Assembly (NCBI GenBank): GCA_052400665.1
Contig: JBQTGK010000001.1
Reading direction: 5' to 3' (one strand)
DNA length: 64,000 nt
Origin: JBQTGK01 sp052400665
Lineage (GTDB): Bacteria > Bacteroidota > Bacteroidia > Bacteroidales > Marinifilaceae
In this document: positions 1 through 8,971 of the stretch, one piece after another
Position numbering within the stretch: the stretch's first letter is position 1
Layout: every line of letters begins with the position of its first letter
The notes under the pieces: generated by a model
Databases searched by the model: none
What the model was told of the DNA's origin: nothing
What the model saw: the letters and a program-made list of their open reading frames with translations, nothing else
Program-made: the position numbers and the translations under genes

Positions 1-127
1 ATTAAACAAATAAAAACAATAGAAAATAATACTATACAAATTTCTAACAGGTAAATTTCATATTTGAAATAGTCATTTCGATAGTACACCTTTGCTGATA
101 TCTTGAAGAAAAAAAACCATTATAGTA

Positions 128-301
128 CTAATTAGTATTCCGTAAATATTTTTCATAAAGAAACAATATTAAAGTACCAATAACTCCTCCTAATGCAGAT
201 ATAAACACTAGCACTAAAGAAACTTGTTTTTGTAATAACACAACCTGTATTAATCCAATAACTACTGTTATAAAAATTAAGAAAATTATATATTTTTTCA
301 T
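128..301 (-). CDS. Small two-helix membrane protein
   Basis: An open frame of 57 residues begins with ATG at 301 and ends in TAG. It starts MKKYIIFLIF and consists of two strongly hydrophobic stretches (about residues 4-24 and 28-49) separated by the short polar turn LQKQ, with a basic and polar tail (YEKYLRNTN). This is the layout of a small inner-membrane hairpin protein. No Shine-Dalgarno sequence is evident, which is usual in Bacteroidota. I do not recognise a family. It lies alone near the window edge, so its operon is unknown. The compositional pattern makes it more than a chance frame, but no homology was tested. Confidence 0.45.
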   Translation of the reverse strand: MKKYIIFLIFITVVIGLIQVVLLQKQVSLVLVFISALGGVIGTLILFLYEKYLRNTN

Positions 302-449
302 TTCATATATCTTTAAAAATAAAATGTAAAAAAAAACGAACTCTCTAAATATCTATAAAAATATTTTTATCCTCAATAATACAATTATTAAACACACCAA
401 TACATCCTTATTATAAGCATATTATACTCAAACAAGGTAATGTGGTATA

Positions 450-487
450 AAAAAGAAAAACCCTAAGAATAAAAAAACATCTTAGGG
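450..487 (-). terminator. Rho-independent terminator of the BtpA-like gene
   Basis: CCCTAAG (461-467) pairs with CTTAGGG (481-487). Read on the minus strand the stem is followed by TTTTTCTTTTTT, about 30 bases after the stop of the BtpA-like gene. Confidence 0.8.
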
Positions 488-515
488 CTATAACTTATAA
501 TCGAACACATTTAAT

Positions 516-1307
516 TTACATAGTCTTTAACTCTTCTACCTTCTCCATAAAAATTTTCAGTCTTTCTGCAGAAACAGGATTCTTCCAATACCCACCTTCC
601 TTAAAATGCGAACCTACAATAAAGGCGGATGCATAATCCCAATATTCGGCTAAGTTATCGGCGGTGATTCCTGATCCAATTAATACAGGAGTATGCACTT
701 TATCTTTCAAACTTTTTAGTTCGTGCAAATAAACTGCTTTACCGGTTGACGAGCCTGTTACGATTAGTCCATCGCTAAGGAAAAATTCGGCGGCTTTTGC
801 TGTTTCATCAATATCAACATCGGCAGTAATAGCATGCGAACTGTGCTTTTTCTTAATATCTGTATAAATTTCAATGTCATCGGCTCCTATTGCCTTACGA
901 TAACGCAACAGTTCTCCTGCACATGATTCCATATAACCCTCGTCGGCCAAGTGTCCGAAAACAAAACCTTCGGCTCTTATAAACTGGAAATTGGCAGCTT
1001 GTGCTACTGCTAGTGCTTCTTTATTTGCTCCGGCAAGAATTTGTATGCCCAAATCTAAATCGGTAGCCTCTCGTACCGCTTTTGCAACAGCAGTCATACT
1101 TGCCACAATTTCTGGTCCCACACTTCCTTTTAAGTAAGGAATGTCGTGCATATTTTCAATCATGATAGCATCTAAACCAGCTTCAGTGTACATTTTTGCC
1201 TCTTCAACAGCCATATCGCAAATTTGAGAAATACTGTATCTGTTTTGTGGTGTTCCCGGCAGGGCCTGTACGTGCACCATACCGATTATGGATTTATTTA
1301 AGTTCAT
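516..1307 (-). CDS. BtpA/SgcQ family TIM-barrel protein
   Basis: This 263-residue protein matches the BtpA family, named for a cyanobacterial photosystem I biogenesis factor. Non-photosynthetic members are of uncertain function and may be sugar- or nucleoside-related enzymes. Visible family marks are GMVHVQALPGTP at residues 9-20, ENMHDIPY near 51-58, QILAGANKEA near 89-98, YTDIKKKHSSH near 147-157 and the phosphate-loop-like stretches DGLIVTGSSTG and LIGSGI near 180-190 and 209-214. These spacings fit a (beta/alpha)8 barrel. Length is normal and there is no signal peptide, so it is cytoplasmic. The ATG at 1307 is the only plausible start. It is a single gene with its own terminator. Photosynthesis is not implied. 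Confidence 0.85.
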   Translation of the reverse strand: MNLNKSIIGMVHVQALPGTPQNRYSISQICDMAVEEAKMYTEAGLDAIMIENMHDIPYLKGSVGPEIVASMTAVAKAVREATDLDLGIQILAGANKEALAVAQAANFQFIRAEGFVFGHLADEGYMESCAGELLRYRKAIGADDIEIYTDIKKKHSSHAITADVDIDETAKAAEFFLSDGLIVTGSSTGKAVYLHELKSLKDKVHTPVLIGSGITADNLAEYWDYASAFIVGSHFKEGGYWKNPVSAERLKIFMEKVEELKTM

Positions 1308-1334
1308 ATTTTTTAATTTTTAGTGTGAGCTTTC

Positions 1335-1783
1335 AGCTATCAGCATTCAGCTAAGAGCTAAAAAAAGATATAATTGTTCACCTCAATTTCTTAATTAGGG
1401 CTCGCAGCATTTTTTGAATTTCGAGAACAAAGTCAATTGACTTTTGAGTTTCCTTCTCGCTTAATTTAAGTTCTTGTATCAGTAACAACTGAGTTTCCAA
1501 TTCATAAACCGAACCTAAAGCAATTTCAACAAATCATTTAAATTCTTTGTCAGATTTTCAGCCACATCCTTCAGCTATATTGCTAGGAATTGATATAGCT
1601 GCTCTTGTCATTTGACTATATAATCCGAACTTCTCATGATTAGGCAGAGTGTCTTCCAATAAATAAACCTCTTTCACCAAACTCATCCCCTTTTGCCAAA
1701 TAGTATACTTTTTAAAATCTCTCATAATAATCCAATTTTATACGGCTACATCTATTTTTACTAAATGCTGTATGCTGATAGCT
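1335..1783. repeat. 12-bp inverted repeats flanking a broken gene
   Basis: AGCTATCAGCAT at 1335-1346 is matched perfectly in inverted orientation by ATGCTGATAGCT at 1772-1783. The two arms enclose the four-helix-bundle pseudogene and nothing else. The right arm ends on the last base of the stop codon of the OmpA-like gene and the left arm lies 28 bases upstream of the BtpA-like start, so the enclosed segment behaves like a discrete insert between two unrelated genes. Each arm sits in a longer degenerate stretch of TCAGC/AGCTA words. Confidence 0.6.
1378..1725 (-). pseudogene. Four-helix-bundle (S23/IVP-like) protein, two stops
   Basis: Reading from ATG at 1725 gives 115 sense or stop codons in one unbroken frame: MRDFKKYTIWQKGMSLV, then RAAISIPSNIAEGCG, stop, KSDKEFK, stop, FVEIALGSVYELETQ, then a helical tail ending at the normal TGA. 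The motifs IPSNIAEG and IALGSxYELETQ are the signature of the four-helix-bundle family related to 23S rRNA intervening-sequence proteins. Both internal stops are TGA. The first stands where family members usually have Arg, so a C-to-T change in a CGA codon explains it without any frameshift. The gene is therefore recently inactivated. Function of intact members is not settled. Confidence 0.85.
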
Positions 1784-2793
1784 TAATTGCTATCCAGCAA
1801 CCTGAACAACTCATCCAACTTAGGAGTTAAAATAATCTCAGTTCTTCGGTTTTTACTTCTTCCTATCGAGGTGGAATTTGTTTCGACAGGAATATATTTA
1901 CTCCGTCCTGCAACAGTTAGGCGTTTTGGAGCGACTCCTTTGTTTCGAATAATAATTCTCACAATTGAAGTAGCGCGCTTCACACTTAAATCCCAATTGT
2001 CTTTTAAAGCACCAGAACCACTATAAGGAACATTGTCAGTATGTCCTTCTATCATCACATTTATATCTTTATTTTGCGACAATACTTTTGATAGTTGTCC
2101 TAAAGCTTGTACTCCTCGTTGATCTACCTGATAAGATCCGGATTTAAAAAGCAATTTCTCATCCATAGAAACATACACTTTCCCATTTTTTGTTGTTATG
2201 GAAAGACCATTTCCTTCGAATCCGGTAAGCGCATTTATGACTTTTTGTTTTAGGGATTTTACGGCAGCATTTTTCTTACTCAATGCTGTTTCTAACTCGT
2301 GTAATCGCTGATCTCGCATAGCCAATTCGGACTGTAATGCATCCAATTTCCGTTTTCGAGCATCCATCTCTTTTTCCAGAGCAAGAACCTGATCTTCACG
2401 TAAGCGCACATTATCCTGAGCTTTTCTAATTTGTTCCAGCAAGGCTTTAGTTTCCTTCGCATTACCAGCTTGCATTCCCGCGAGTTGATTCATTAAATCC
2501 CGATTACTTTTCTCCGATCTGCTTAATCTTTCGCGAGCCGATTGTAATCTTCTTGACAAAGAAATTGTGTCAGCAAGCATATTCTGATATTTATCTTCCA
2601 GAACCTTCATTTTTCCGGATAACTCGTTATTACTTTCAGTCAGCTCAAGATTTTTATCCTTTAACATTTCTAATTCTTCGGCACAGTTTGCCTGCTTTTC
2701 CTGTAGTTCCTGAAATTGCCTTGTGGGCACACATGAGAACAACACAAACAAAAAACTAACTAAAATAATTATAGGGCTTGATTTTCTAAACAT
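1783..2793 (-). CDS. OmpA-family lipoprotein with long coiled coil
   Basis: This 336-residue envelope protein starts with a lipoprotein signal ending in LFVLFSC, so Cys21 would be lipidated. Residues about 27-190 are highly charged and rich in heptad-like Leu/Glu/Lys, indicating a long coiled coil. Residues about 200-330 form an OmpA-like peptidoglycan-binding domain with EGHTDNVP and the conserved NRRTEI near 317-322. It probably tethers the outer membrane to the cell wall. Similar Bacteroidota proteins are annotated as OmpA or MotB-like, but no TM helix or flagellar gene is present, so a MotB role is unlikely. It is transcribed alone, and an inverted repeat touches its stop codon. Confidence 0.88.
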   Translation of the reverse strand: MFRKSSPIIILVSFLFVLFSCVPTRQFQELQEKQANCAEELEMLKDKNLELTESNNELSGKMKVLEDKYQNMLADTISLSRRLQSARERLSRSEKSNRDLMNQLAGMQAGNAKETKALLEQIRKAQDNVRLREDQVLALEKEMDARKRKLDALQSELAMRDQRLHELETALSKKNAAVKSLKQKVINALTGFEGNGLSITTKNGKVYVSMDEKLLFKSGSYQVDQRGVQALGQLSKVLSQNKDINVMIEGHTDNVPYSGSGALKDNWDLSVKRATSIVRIIIRNKGVAPKRLTVAGRSKYIPVETNSTSIGRSKNRRTEIILTPKLDELFRLLDSN

Positions 2794-3274
2794 ATATTAT
2801 CGTGTTTTTTATGAATTAAAATTGCTATTATATTTCAATTTCTTATTATTAAATCTAATTCTAAAATATCCGTAGTAATAAATCTTTACAGCTTACATTA
2901 CCTATCGCGTAAAACTATTCCCTAGATTAAAAACGATCTGCAAAACAGATCATTAACTTACAAAAATAAATTGTCCATTCCATCTTCTTAGTAACAAATA
3001 TAAGCATACAGCTTTTTATAGGCACAAGCATATCAAAGAATACTTGTTAATTTATTATCTTCGTGCAATATTATAAGGGAATAAGCAATTTAACAGATTG
3101 ACTTTCATTAGAAAAATCACACTTATTTCATTTAATAATAGAGCATCAATTATCAAACAAATAAGCTTTTAGTTCAATCATTTTCTAAAACCTTATTAAT
3201 TGAATATTGATCATTTACCAAATAATTAAGACTTGTTATTTGGCTTATAAACGGTATAAAGGGGAATTTCGTAC
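2794..3274. other. Divergent intergenic region, OmpA-like gene/dxs
   Basis: This 481-base AT-rich stretch has no open frame that I can support. It must carry divergent promoters. A weak -7 candidate for dxs, TATCTTCG, lies at 3056-3063, and the same octamer precedes the gene at 26,958. No riboswitch-like structure was noticed. Confidence 0.4.
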
Positions 3275-5179
3275 ATGGCGAAAGCTGATAAAAAATTATT
3301 GGATCAAATCAATTATCCTTCAGATCTTAAAAAAATATCGGAGGATGATCTAATTGAAGTATGCTCTGAACTACGTCAGGAGATCATTGAACAGGTTTCG
3401 AATAATCCTGGACATTTTGGAGCTAGCCTGGGGGTGGTAGAACTTACCGTTGCCCTTCATTATGTATTAAATACTCCTTACGATAATCTGATTTGGGATG
3501 TTGGCCATCAGGCTTACGGACATAAAATTCTTACCGGAAGAAAAAATGTTTTTCATACCAATCGTAAGTTTAAAGGAATAAGCGGATTTCCAAACCGAAG
3601 CGAAAGCGAGTACGATGCTTTTACGGTTGGACACTCCTCAACTTCTATTTCTGCAGCTTTAGGAATGGCTGTTGCTGCACAATTAAAAGGCGAAAAAGAG
3701 AGAAAAACAGTGGCCGTTATTGGAGATGGATCAATGACTGCCGGCTTAGCTTTTGAGGGTTTAAATAATGCAGCAGGAAATAAAGCCGATTTGCTGGTTA
3801 TTTTAAACGACAACAATATGGCTATTGACCCGAGCACCGGGGGTTTAAACGAATACCTTTTAGATATTACCACTTCACAAACTTATAATAAAGTTAAAAA
3901 TGATGTTTGGCGTATTTTAGGGAAGTTTAATCGAATTAATTCAAACACCCAACAGATATTTCAGAAGGTTGAAAATGGTATTAAAACCATATTACTTAAG
4001 CAAAGCAATCTTTTCGAAGCACTAAACTTTAGATATTTTGGCCCCGTTGATGGTCATAATGTTAATCATCTGGTAAAAGTACTGGAAGATTTACACAAAA
4101 TACCGGGACCCAAAATTTTACATGTAATTACTCAGAAAGGAAAAGGCTTTAAACAAGCCGAAATAGATCAAACCTATTGGCATGCTCCTGGTAAATTCGA
4201 TTGTAAAACTGGTAAACTTTTAACTCCTGCTTCTACTGGTCCGCAAGCACCAAAATTTCAAGAAGTATTTGGAAATACAATAGTAGAACTAGCCGAAATG
4301 AACGATAAAATTGTAGGGATAACTCCTGCCATGCCAACGGGTAGTTCGCTAAATATAATGATGGAAAAAATGCCCGATCGTGCTTTCGATGTGGGAATTG
4401 CAGAACAACATGCTGTCACCTTTTCGGGAGGATTAGCCGCTCAGGGAAAATTGCCATTCTGCGCTATTTATTCCTCATTTATGCAACGCGCCTACGATCA
4501 GCTAATTCATGATGTTGCCCTGCAAAATGTGAATGTAGTTTTTTGTTTAGACCGAGGTGGACTTGTTGGCGCCGATGGTGCTACGCATCATGGAATTTAC
4601 GACCTGGCATTTATGCGCTGTGTTCCGAATCTTACCATTGCTTCACCTTTAAACGAAATTGAGCTTCGTAATTTAATGTTTACTGCTCAGCAGGAAAATA
4701 TGGGTGCTTTCTCTATCCGATATCCACGAGGAAGAGGTCGTATTATTGACTGGAAAAAAGATTTCGAGCTTCTTCCTGTTGGGAAAGGCCAAAAATTAAA
4801 AGATGGTAACGATTTAGCAATTCTTTCTATAGGAGCCATTGGTACCGAAGCCATAGATGCGATTGAAGAATTGGAAAAACAGGATTTATCGATTGCTCAT
4901 TACGATATGAGGTATCTGAAACCCATAGATGAAGAACTATTGCACGAAGTATTCCAGAAATTCGATCATATTATTACATTGGAAGATGGGTGTATTGTGG
5001 GTGGATTAGGAACTGCTGTACTCGAATTCATGAGCGATAATTTATACAACAGCAGAGTGTTACGATTGGGTGTTCCTGATAAATGGATTGAACACGGTAC
5101 TCAGCAAGAGCTATACAAAGAATGTGGCTACGATAAAGAGGGAATAAAAAAAGCAATAGATAAAATGCTTAGCAAATAA
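3275..5179 (+). CDS. dxs: 1-deoxy-D-xylulose-5-phosphate synthase
   Basis: DXS condenses pyruvate and glyceraldehyde 3-phosphate to 1-deoxyxylulose 5-phosphate, the first step of the MEP isoprenoid pathway. It is a cytoplasmic thiamine-diphosphate enzyme. The 634-residue length is typical. GHFGASLG at 46-53 and DVGHQAYGHKILTGR at 75-89 carry the conserved histidines. GDGSMTAG at 150-157 through LNDNN at 177-181 is the thiamine-diphosphate/Mg motif. VGIAEQHAV near 375 holds the catalytic Glu, and DRGGLVGADGATHHG is a family hallmark. The transketolase C-terminal domain is complete. The start ATG is clear. It stands alone and converges on a small gene only five bases away. Confidence 0.98.
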   Translation: MAKADKKLLDQINYPSDLKKISEDDLIEVCSELRQEIIEQVSNNPGHFGASLGVVELTVALHYVLNTPYDNLIWDVGHQAYGHKILTGRKNVFHTNRKFKGISGFPNRSESEYDAFTVGHSSTSISAALGMAVAAQLKGEKERKTVAVIGDGSMTAGLAFEGLNNAAGNKADLLVILNDNNMAIDPSTGGLNEYLLDITTSQTYNKVKNDVWRILGKFNRINSNTQQIFQKVENGIKTILLKQSNLFEALNFRYFGPVDGHNVNHLVKVLEDLHKIPGPKILHVITQKGKGFKQAEIDQTYWHAPGKFDCKTGKLLTPASTGPQAPKFQEVFGNTIVELAEMNDKIVGITPAMPTGSSLNIMMEKMPDRAFDVGIAEQHAVTFSGGLAAQGKLPFCAIYSSFMQRAYDQLIHDVALQNVNVVFCLDRGGLVGADGATHHGIYDLAFMRCVPNLTIASPLNEIELRNLMFTAQQENMGAFSIRYPRGRGRIIDWKKDFELLPVGKGQKLKDGNDLAILSIGAIGTEAIDAIEELEKQDLSIAHYDMRYLKPIDEELLHEVFQKFDHIITLEDGCIVGGLGTAVLEFMSDNLYNSRVLRLGVPDKWIEHGTQQELYKECGYDKEGIKKAIDKMLSK

Positions 5180-5184
5180 ATCAA

Positions 5185-5451
5185 TTAAGAATCTTTTCTG
5201 TATCCATCCGAAAATGGATCAAGCCCCTCAAAATCACCTGTAAAGGAATCCATTTTATTTTGCATTACCTTATCCATTTTAATGAGATAAATTGCCTTCT
5301 CGGTTTTTAATTCTACTACATTAATTGTTTTTCCCTTAGGCATGCTAATGCAAATCAAATCCTCTTCATAAATTCCATCGGGAAATGTTTTTAGTAAAAG
5401 CTGTAATAATTCTATTCCAATATTTTTGTAGTCCTTTATTACTCTTTTCAT
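5185..5451 (-). CDS. Small conserved Bacteroidota protein
   Basis: The 88-residue product begins MKRVIKDYKNIGIELLQLL and has the patterns FPDGIYEEDLI and VVELKTEKAIYLIKMDK, ending in an acidic tail. Proteins with this layout (MKRVI-DY, FPDG, EVRT-TIYLVKVS, acidic tail) are widespread in Bacteroidota and are sometimes mislabelled as DNA primase. The function is unknown. There is no signal peptide or membrane segment. It starts at 5451 after a purine-rich GAGAGAG stretch. It converges on dxs with only five bases between the stops and no hairpin there. Confidence 0.75.
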   Translation of the reverse strand: MKRVIKDYKNIGIELLQLLLKTFPDGIYEEDLICISMPKGKTINVVELKTEKAIYLIKMDKVMQNKMDSFTGDFEGLDPFSDGYRKDS

Positions 5452-5851
5452 CTCTCTCAGATTAATAATTGGATATCAATCAACAATTTGCTATTCCTCA
5501 AATAAGGATAAGAGTTTAAATACAAAGTTCTAATTCCTGTATTCAATTTAAGAAATTTAAAATTAGTGTGAAAAGAATCCTCTGATATAATTCCATAAAA
5601 CCAATTTTCCTGATACTCAATATTGAATACAATTTTAGTTAAGCAGCCAATATCTAATTTCAGTGTCTATAATTTCATTAAAATCATAAAAATCCGGTTT
5701 CAATCTCCATTCTTAATCATCAATTTTTAATTTACAATTGACTTACATCGTTTTCGCTAAAAATATTTACAATTAATTGATATAAAGTGCATGCCAGTCC
5801 AAACAAAAAGCCTAGTTTTGCGCCCTTAATCAAAATTTTAGGATTTAGAAT
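5452..5851. other. Intergenic region upstream of the SulP gene
   Basis: This 400-base AT-rich divergent region has no supported gene. A copy of the Bacteroidota -7 box lies near its right end (5813-5820). The stretch around 5715-5740 is simple AT-rich sequence. Confidence 0.5.
5813..5820 (+). promoter_or_regulatory. Bacteroidota -7 box for the SulP gene
   Basis: TAGTTTTG matches TAnnTTTG perfectly, 31 bases before the ATG. No clear TTTG -33 box is seen at the usual distance. Confidence 0.6.
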
Positions 5852-7462
5852 ATGGTAGATTTTTTCAAGCGAAAAGCGAAGAATTCAAAGAATGATATTT
5901 TATCTGGTTTAACCGTAGCTCTTGCTTTGGTTCCCGAAGCAGTAGCTTTTGCTTTTGTGGCAGGCGTAGATCCTTTGGTAGGACTTTATGCAGCATTCAT
6001 GATTGGATTAATAACCTCTGTGTTTGGCGGTCGTCCGGGAATGATATCCGGAGCAACCGGAGCAATGGCAGTGGTATTGGTTAGCCTTGTAAAAGAAGGA
6101 AACGAAATGGGAATGGAAATGGCTTCTCCTATAGAAAATATGGGGTTGAATTACCTTTTTGCAACAATAGTTTTAACTGGTATTATTCAATTTTTAGCCG
6201 GAGTATTCCGCTTTGGTAAATTTGTGCGTTTAATTCCTCATCCGGTAATGATGGGATTTGTAAATGGTTTGGCAATAGTAATTTTCTTGTCGCAATTGGG
6301 CATGTTTACCGAAAAAATTGCCGGAGAAACTGCCTGGTTACAAGGAATGGAACTTTATACCATGATTGGTTTGGTAATTTTAACCATGGCAATTATGTAC
6401 TTCTTACCTAAACTAACCTCTAAAATTCCTGCTGCACTAACAGGTATTGTTGTTGTTTCGGCCATTGTAATATTCGGAGGATTAGATGTAAGTACCGTTG
6501 GATCATTTATTCGTGATGGTGGAGGTGCCGGACTAAAAGGCGGACTACCCACTTTCCAAACTCAACTATTTACGCTGGTTCCTTTCAATATGGAAACCAT
6601 AACTTTTGTTCTTCCTTACGCTGCTATTCTTGCTGCTATTGGTTTAATAGAATCGCTAATGACTCTTAACCTTCTTGATGAAATTACAGGAAGCCGAGGA
6701 AATGGTAACCGCGAATGTATGGCTCAGGGTGCTGCTAATATCGTGACCGGATTTTTTGGCGGTATGGGCGGATGCGCCATGATTGGACAATCGCTGATTA
6801 ACGTGAAATCGGGTGGTCGCGGAAGACTTTCAGGTATTATAGCTGCCTTAACTCTGTTGGCATTTATTTTATTTGCCTCTCCGTTTATCGAAATGGTACC
6901 CATTGCTGCCTTAGTAGGTGTAATGTTTATGGTTGTTATTGGAACTTTTGCATGGTCGAGTTTCCGTATTCTTCATAAAATACCTAAAGCCGATGCTTTT
7001 GTATTAATTTTAGTTTCTGCTTTAACCGTTATCTTCGATTTGGCAATTGCCGTTTTAGTTGGAGTTATTGTTAGCGCATTAGTATTCTCTTGGGAGAATG
7101 CTCGTAGAATTCGTGCCCGAAAATCGGAGAAACCCGATGGAACAAAGGTCTATGAAATTTGGGGTCCTTTATTTTTCGGATCTATTACAACATTCATGAA
7201 TAAATTCGATGTAGAGAATGATCCAAAATCAGTAGAAATTGATTTTAAAGAATCTCGTGTATCTGACCACTCAGGAATCGAAGCCATTAGTAATTTGGTT
7301 CAAAAATATGAAAACTCAGGAAAAATTATTAAATTGAAGCATCTTAGTAAGGATTGTATTAAGCTATTACAAACAGCCGATAGTCACTTTAGAACTGTAA
7401 TTTTACGCGATATAGACGATCCTAATTACTATGTTGTTACCGATAAAGTAAAAATAGAATAA
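5852..7462 (+). CDS. SulP family anion transporter with STAS domain
   Basis: The 536-residue protein belongs to the SulP/SLC26 family, inner-membrane carriers or channels for sulfate, bicarbonate or other anions. The N-terminal signature GLTVALALVPEAVAFAF near residues 19-35 and the following GVDPLVGLYAAF are classic, and about eleven to twelve hydrophobic segments follow to about residue 425. From about 430 a cytoplasmic STAS domain is present (VEIDFKESRVSDHSGIEAI). The substrate cannot be told from sequence. The short product and the absence of cysteine-synthesis neighbours leave bicarbonate as possible as sulfate. It is a single gene with a clear promoter and two tandem terminators. Confidence 0.93.
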   Translation: MVDFFKRKAKNSKNDILSGLTVALALVPEAVAFAFVAGVDPLVGLYAAFMIGLITSVFGGRPGMISGATGAMAVVLVSLVKEGNEMGMEMASPIENMGLNYLFATIVLTGIIQFLAGVFRFGKFVRLIPHPVMMGFVNGLAIVIFLSQLGMFTEKIAGETAWLQGMELYTMIGLVILTMAIMYFLPKLTSKIPAALTGIVVVSAIVIFGGLDVSTVGSFIRDGGGAGLKGGLPTFQTQLFTLVPFNMETITFVLPYAAILAAIGLIESLMTLNLLDEITGSRGNGNRECMAQGAANIVTGFFGGMGGCAMIGQSLINVKSGGRGRLSGIIAALTLLAFILFASPFIEMVPIAALVGVMFMVVIGTFAWSSFRILHKIPKADAFVLILVSALTVIFDLAIAVLVGVIVSALVFSWENARRIRARKSEKPDGTKVYEIWGPLFFGSITTFMNKFDVENDPKSVEIDFKESRVSDHSGIEAISNLVQKYENSGKIIKLKHLSKDCIKLLQTADSHFRTVILRDIDDPNYYVVTDKVKIE

Positions 7463-7478
7463 ATCTAAAGATACTTGT

Positions 7479-7546
7479 TTTGGGAACCTGTTTCCCAAAG
7501 CTTTTTTTTCACCACCTTCCCACGCGGGAGGTGGTGTTTTTATTTT
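7479..7546 (+). terminator. Two tandem terminators after the SulP gene
   Basis: TTTGGGAA (7479-7486) pairs with TTCCCAAA (7492-7499), followed by GC and eight T. Immediately downstream CACCACCT pairs with AGGTGGTG (7510-7536, a GC-rich stem with one bulged T), followed by TTTTTATTTT. Both are oriented for the plus strand. Confidence 0.85.
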
Positions 7547-7550
7547 ACAC

Positions 7551-7580
7551 AAAAAAATGCGCCCAAAACGAAGCGCATTC
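7551..7580 (-). terminator. Terminator of the C1 peptidase gene
   Basis: AATGCGC and GCGCATT (stems at 7556-7562 and 7573-7579) form a hairpin that on the minus strand is followed by a run of T. It lies 24 bases past the peptidase stop and back to back with the SulP terminators. Confidence 0.75.
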
Positions 7581-7603
7581 AAAATTTTATCTGATCTCGT
7601 AAT

Positions 7604-8797
7604 TTACAATCCCATTTTCTTGGCAATTTCGGCAGGAATAGCATCTTTATGCAACATCAATCCAACGGTTTTATATTGCACAAATGCTCTCGAAGCATAA
7701 AAATACCCTTTGTACGAATTCATATCTGTTCCCCACGAATTTTTCACCACATAGTATTTGCTGCCGTTCTGATCTTTAGCCGTTCCCACAATGTGCATTA
7801 AATGATCTTCGGTAGATTCATAATTATCGAAAGCTTTCTGGCGCATTTCCTGGCTTATTGTCTTTTCTTTAACTGGATACTCGGTACCATAAGCTGCTTT
7901 TTGATCTTTGCTCATGTTCTCCCATTTAGAAATTTCCGAATCGGCCATGTTTTTTGTTTCGGTATCAGGAACAACAGCAACACCTTTACGAAAAGCAAAT
8001 CCTTTTTCGCTCACATCGCTCCCCCATGCAATGCTATAACCATTAGCTATGGCATTATCCATAATTTGCATCATTTCATCCATCGGCAAATTATACACCT
8101 CGCCCATCGACCAGTTATCGGGGCCTTCGAAAATATAAGTTTCGTAAAACGGATGATGAGTATAAGAAGTAATCGTTACATAATCATCCATATTTAAACC
8201 CATCTTATTTGCGAACGATTTAGGTGTATATTCTTTTTCTTTGTATGAGAATTTCTCTGGAATTTCTCCCAGATAAGCATCTAAAATTCCATCGAAACCC
8301 TTCATCCAAACTGGAGTAATTTTCTTGTTTTTATTCTTTACGATTGCATCAACGTAGGCTTTTAAAACCGCATCCATTTCTCCATGAACAGGCATTGTTT
8401 CGTCAAATGTATTACCCGAATAAGCCTGTTCGGGCATTATTCCAAATTTCTTTATCACATTTAGCACATCCCATCCTTCGGCACCAGGCGAGAAACTTTT
8501 CTTCCCATGAAAACGAATGTAATCTTTGGCACGCAAATGATAATTTCTATTTACAATAAACATTTCAGACAAATCGATGCTCTCTTTTCCTGTTCTTAAC
8601 AGCTCCGATTCTAAAAATGAAACTGTTGCAAACGACCAGCAAGTACCCGAACGATACTGATCTTTAACCGAACTTGCCTTAAGTTGTTTCTCGATAGTAA
8701 ACTGGTATGATTTCTCCTTTTCGTCCTTCTTTTTTGCAATAGCCGGCATTATTATGCCCAGCACTAACAGAACACTTGTTAAAGTTTTTAATCTCAT
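7604..8797 (-). CDS. Exported C1-family cysteine peptidase (PepC-like)
   Basis: This papain-fold peptidase belongs to the bleomycin hydrolase/aminopeptidase C branch. The 397-residue product starts with a cleavable signal peptide (about residues 1-21, ending IMPAIA), so it acts in the periplasm or outside, unlike cytoplasmic PepC. The catalytic Cys is Cys53 in QYRSGTCWSFATV, His is about 335 in DHLMHIVG and Asn about 353 in VVKNSWGT. All three are present, so the enzyme should be active. It probably trims peptides N-terminally. Exported copies are common in Bacteroidota that feed on peptides. It is divergent from the M49 peptidase at 8972, another exported peptidase, which suggests a shared role in peptide use. 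Confidence 0.93.
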   Translation of the reverse strand: MRLKTLTSVLLVLGIIMPAIAKKKDEKEKSYQFTIEKQLKASSVKDQYRSGTCWSFATVSFLESELLRTGKESIDLSEMFIVNRNYHLRAKDYIRFHGKKSFSPGAEGWDVLNVIKKFGIMPEQAYSGNTFDETMPVHGEMDAVLKAYVDAIVKNKNKKITPVWMKGFDGILDAYLGEIPEKFSYKEKEYTPKSFANKMGLNMDDYVTITSYTHHPFYETYIFEGPDNWSMGEVYNLPMDEMMQIMDNAIANGYSIAWGSDVSEKGFAFRKGVAVVPDTETKNMADSEISKWENMSKDQKAAYGTEYPVKEKTISQEMRQKAFDNYESTEDHLMHIVGTAKDQNGSKYYVVKNSWGTDMNSYKGYFYASRAFVQYKTVGLMLHKDAIPAEIAKKMGL

Positions 8798-8827
8798 GAT
8801 TTAGCTTGTTTGTTGTTTAAACAAAAT

Positions 8828-8835
8828 CAAAACTA
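8828..8835 (-). promoter_or_regulatory. -7 box for the C1 peptidase gene
   Basis: On the minus strand this reads TAGTTTTG, a perfect TAnnTTTG, about 31 bases before the start codon. Confidence 0.55.
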
Positions 8836-8971
8836 TATGCTTTATAGCCTAAGTCTTGATAATGCGATTCTTTGAATGTATTTTTGATCATGCAAGGTAA
8901 AAAATAATCGTAAAAATTTACTCTTATTTTTAAGTACCAAACAACATTTACTAACTAAATATCATTGTAAG

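Noticed and set aside
516..1307. Photosystem I assembly role for the BtpA-like protein
   Set aside because: No photosynthesis genes are present and the family is widespread in non-phototrophs.
1378..1725. Selenocysteine or programmed readthrough at the two TGA codons
   Set aside because: No SECIS-like hairpin was seen, and the first TGA replaces an expected Arg in a family without Sec. Decay is simpler.
5185..5451. DNA primase annotation for the 88-residue protein
   Set aside because: Database names of this kind exist for similar proteins, but no primase or TOPRIM motif is visible.
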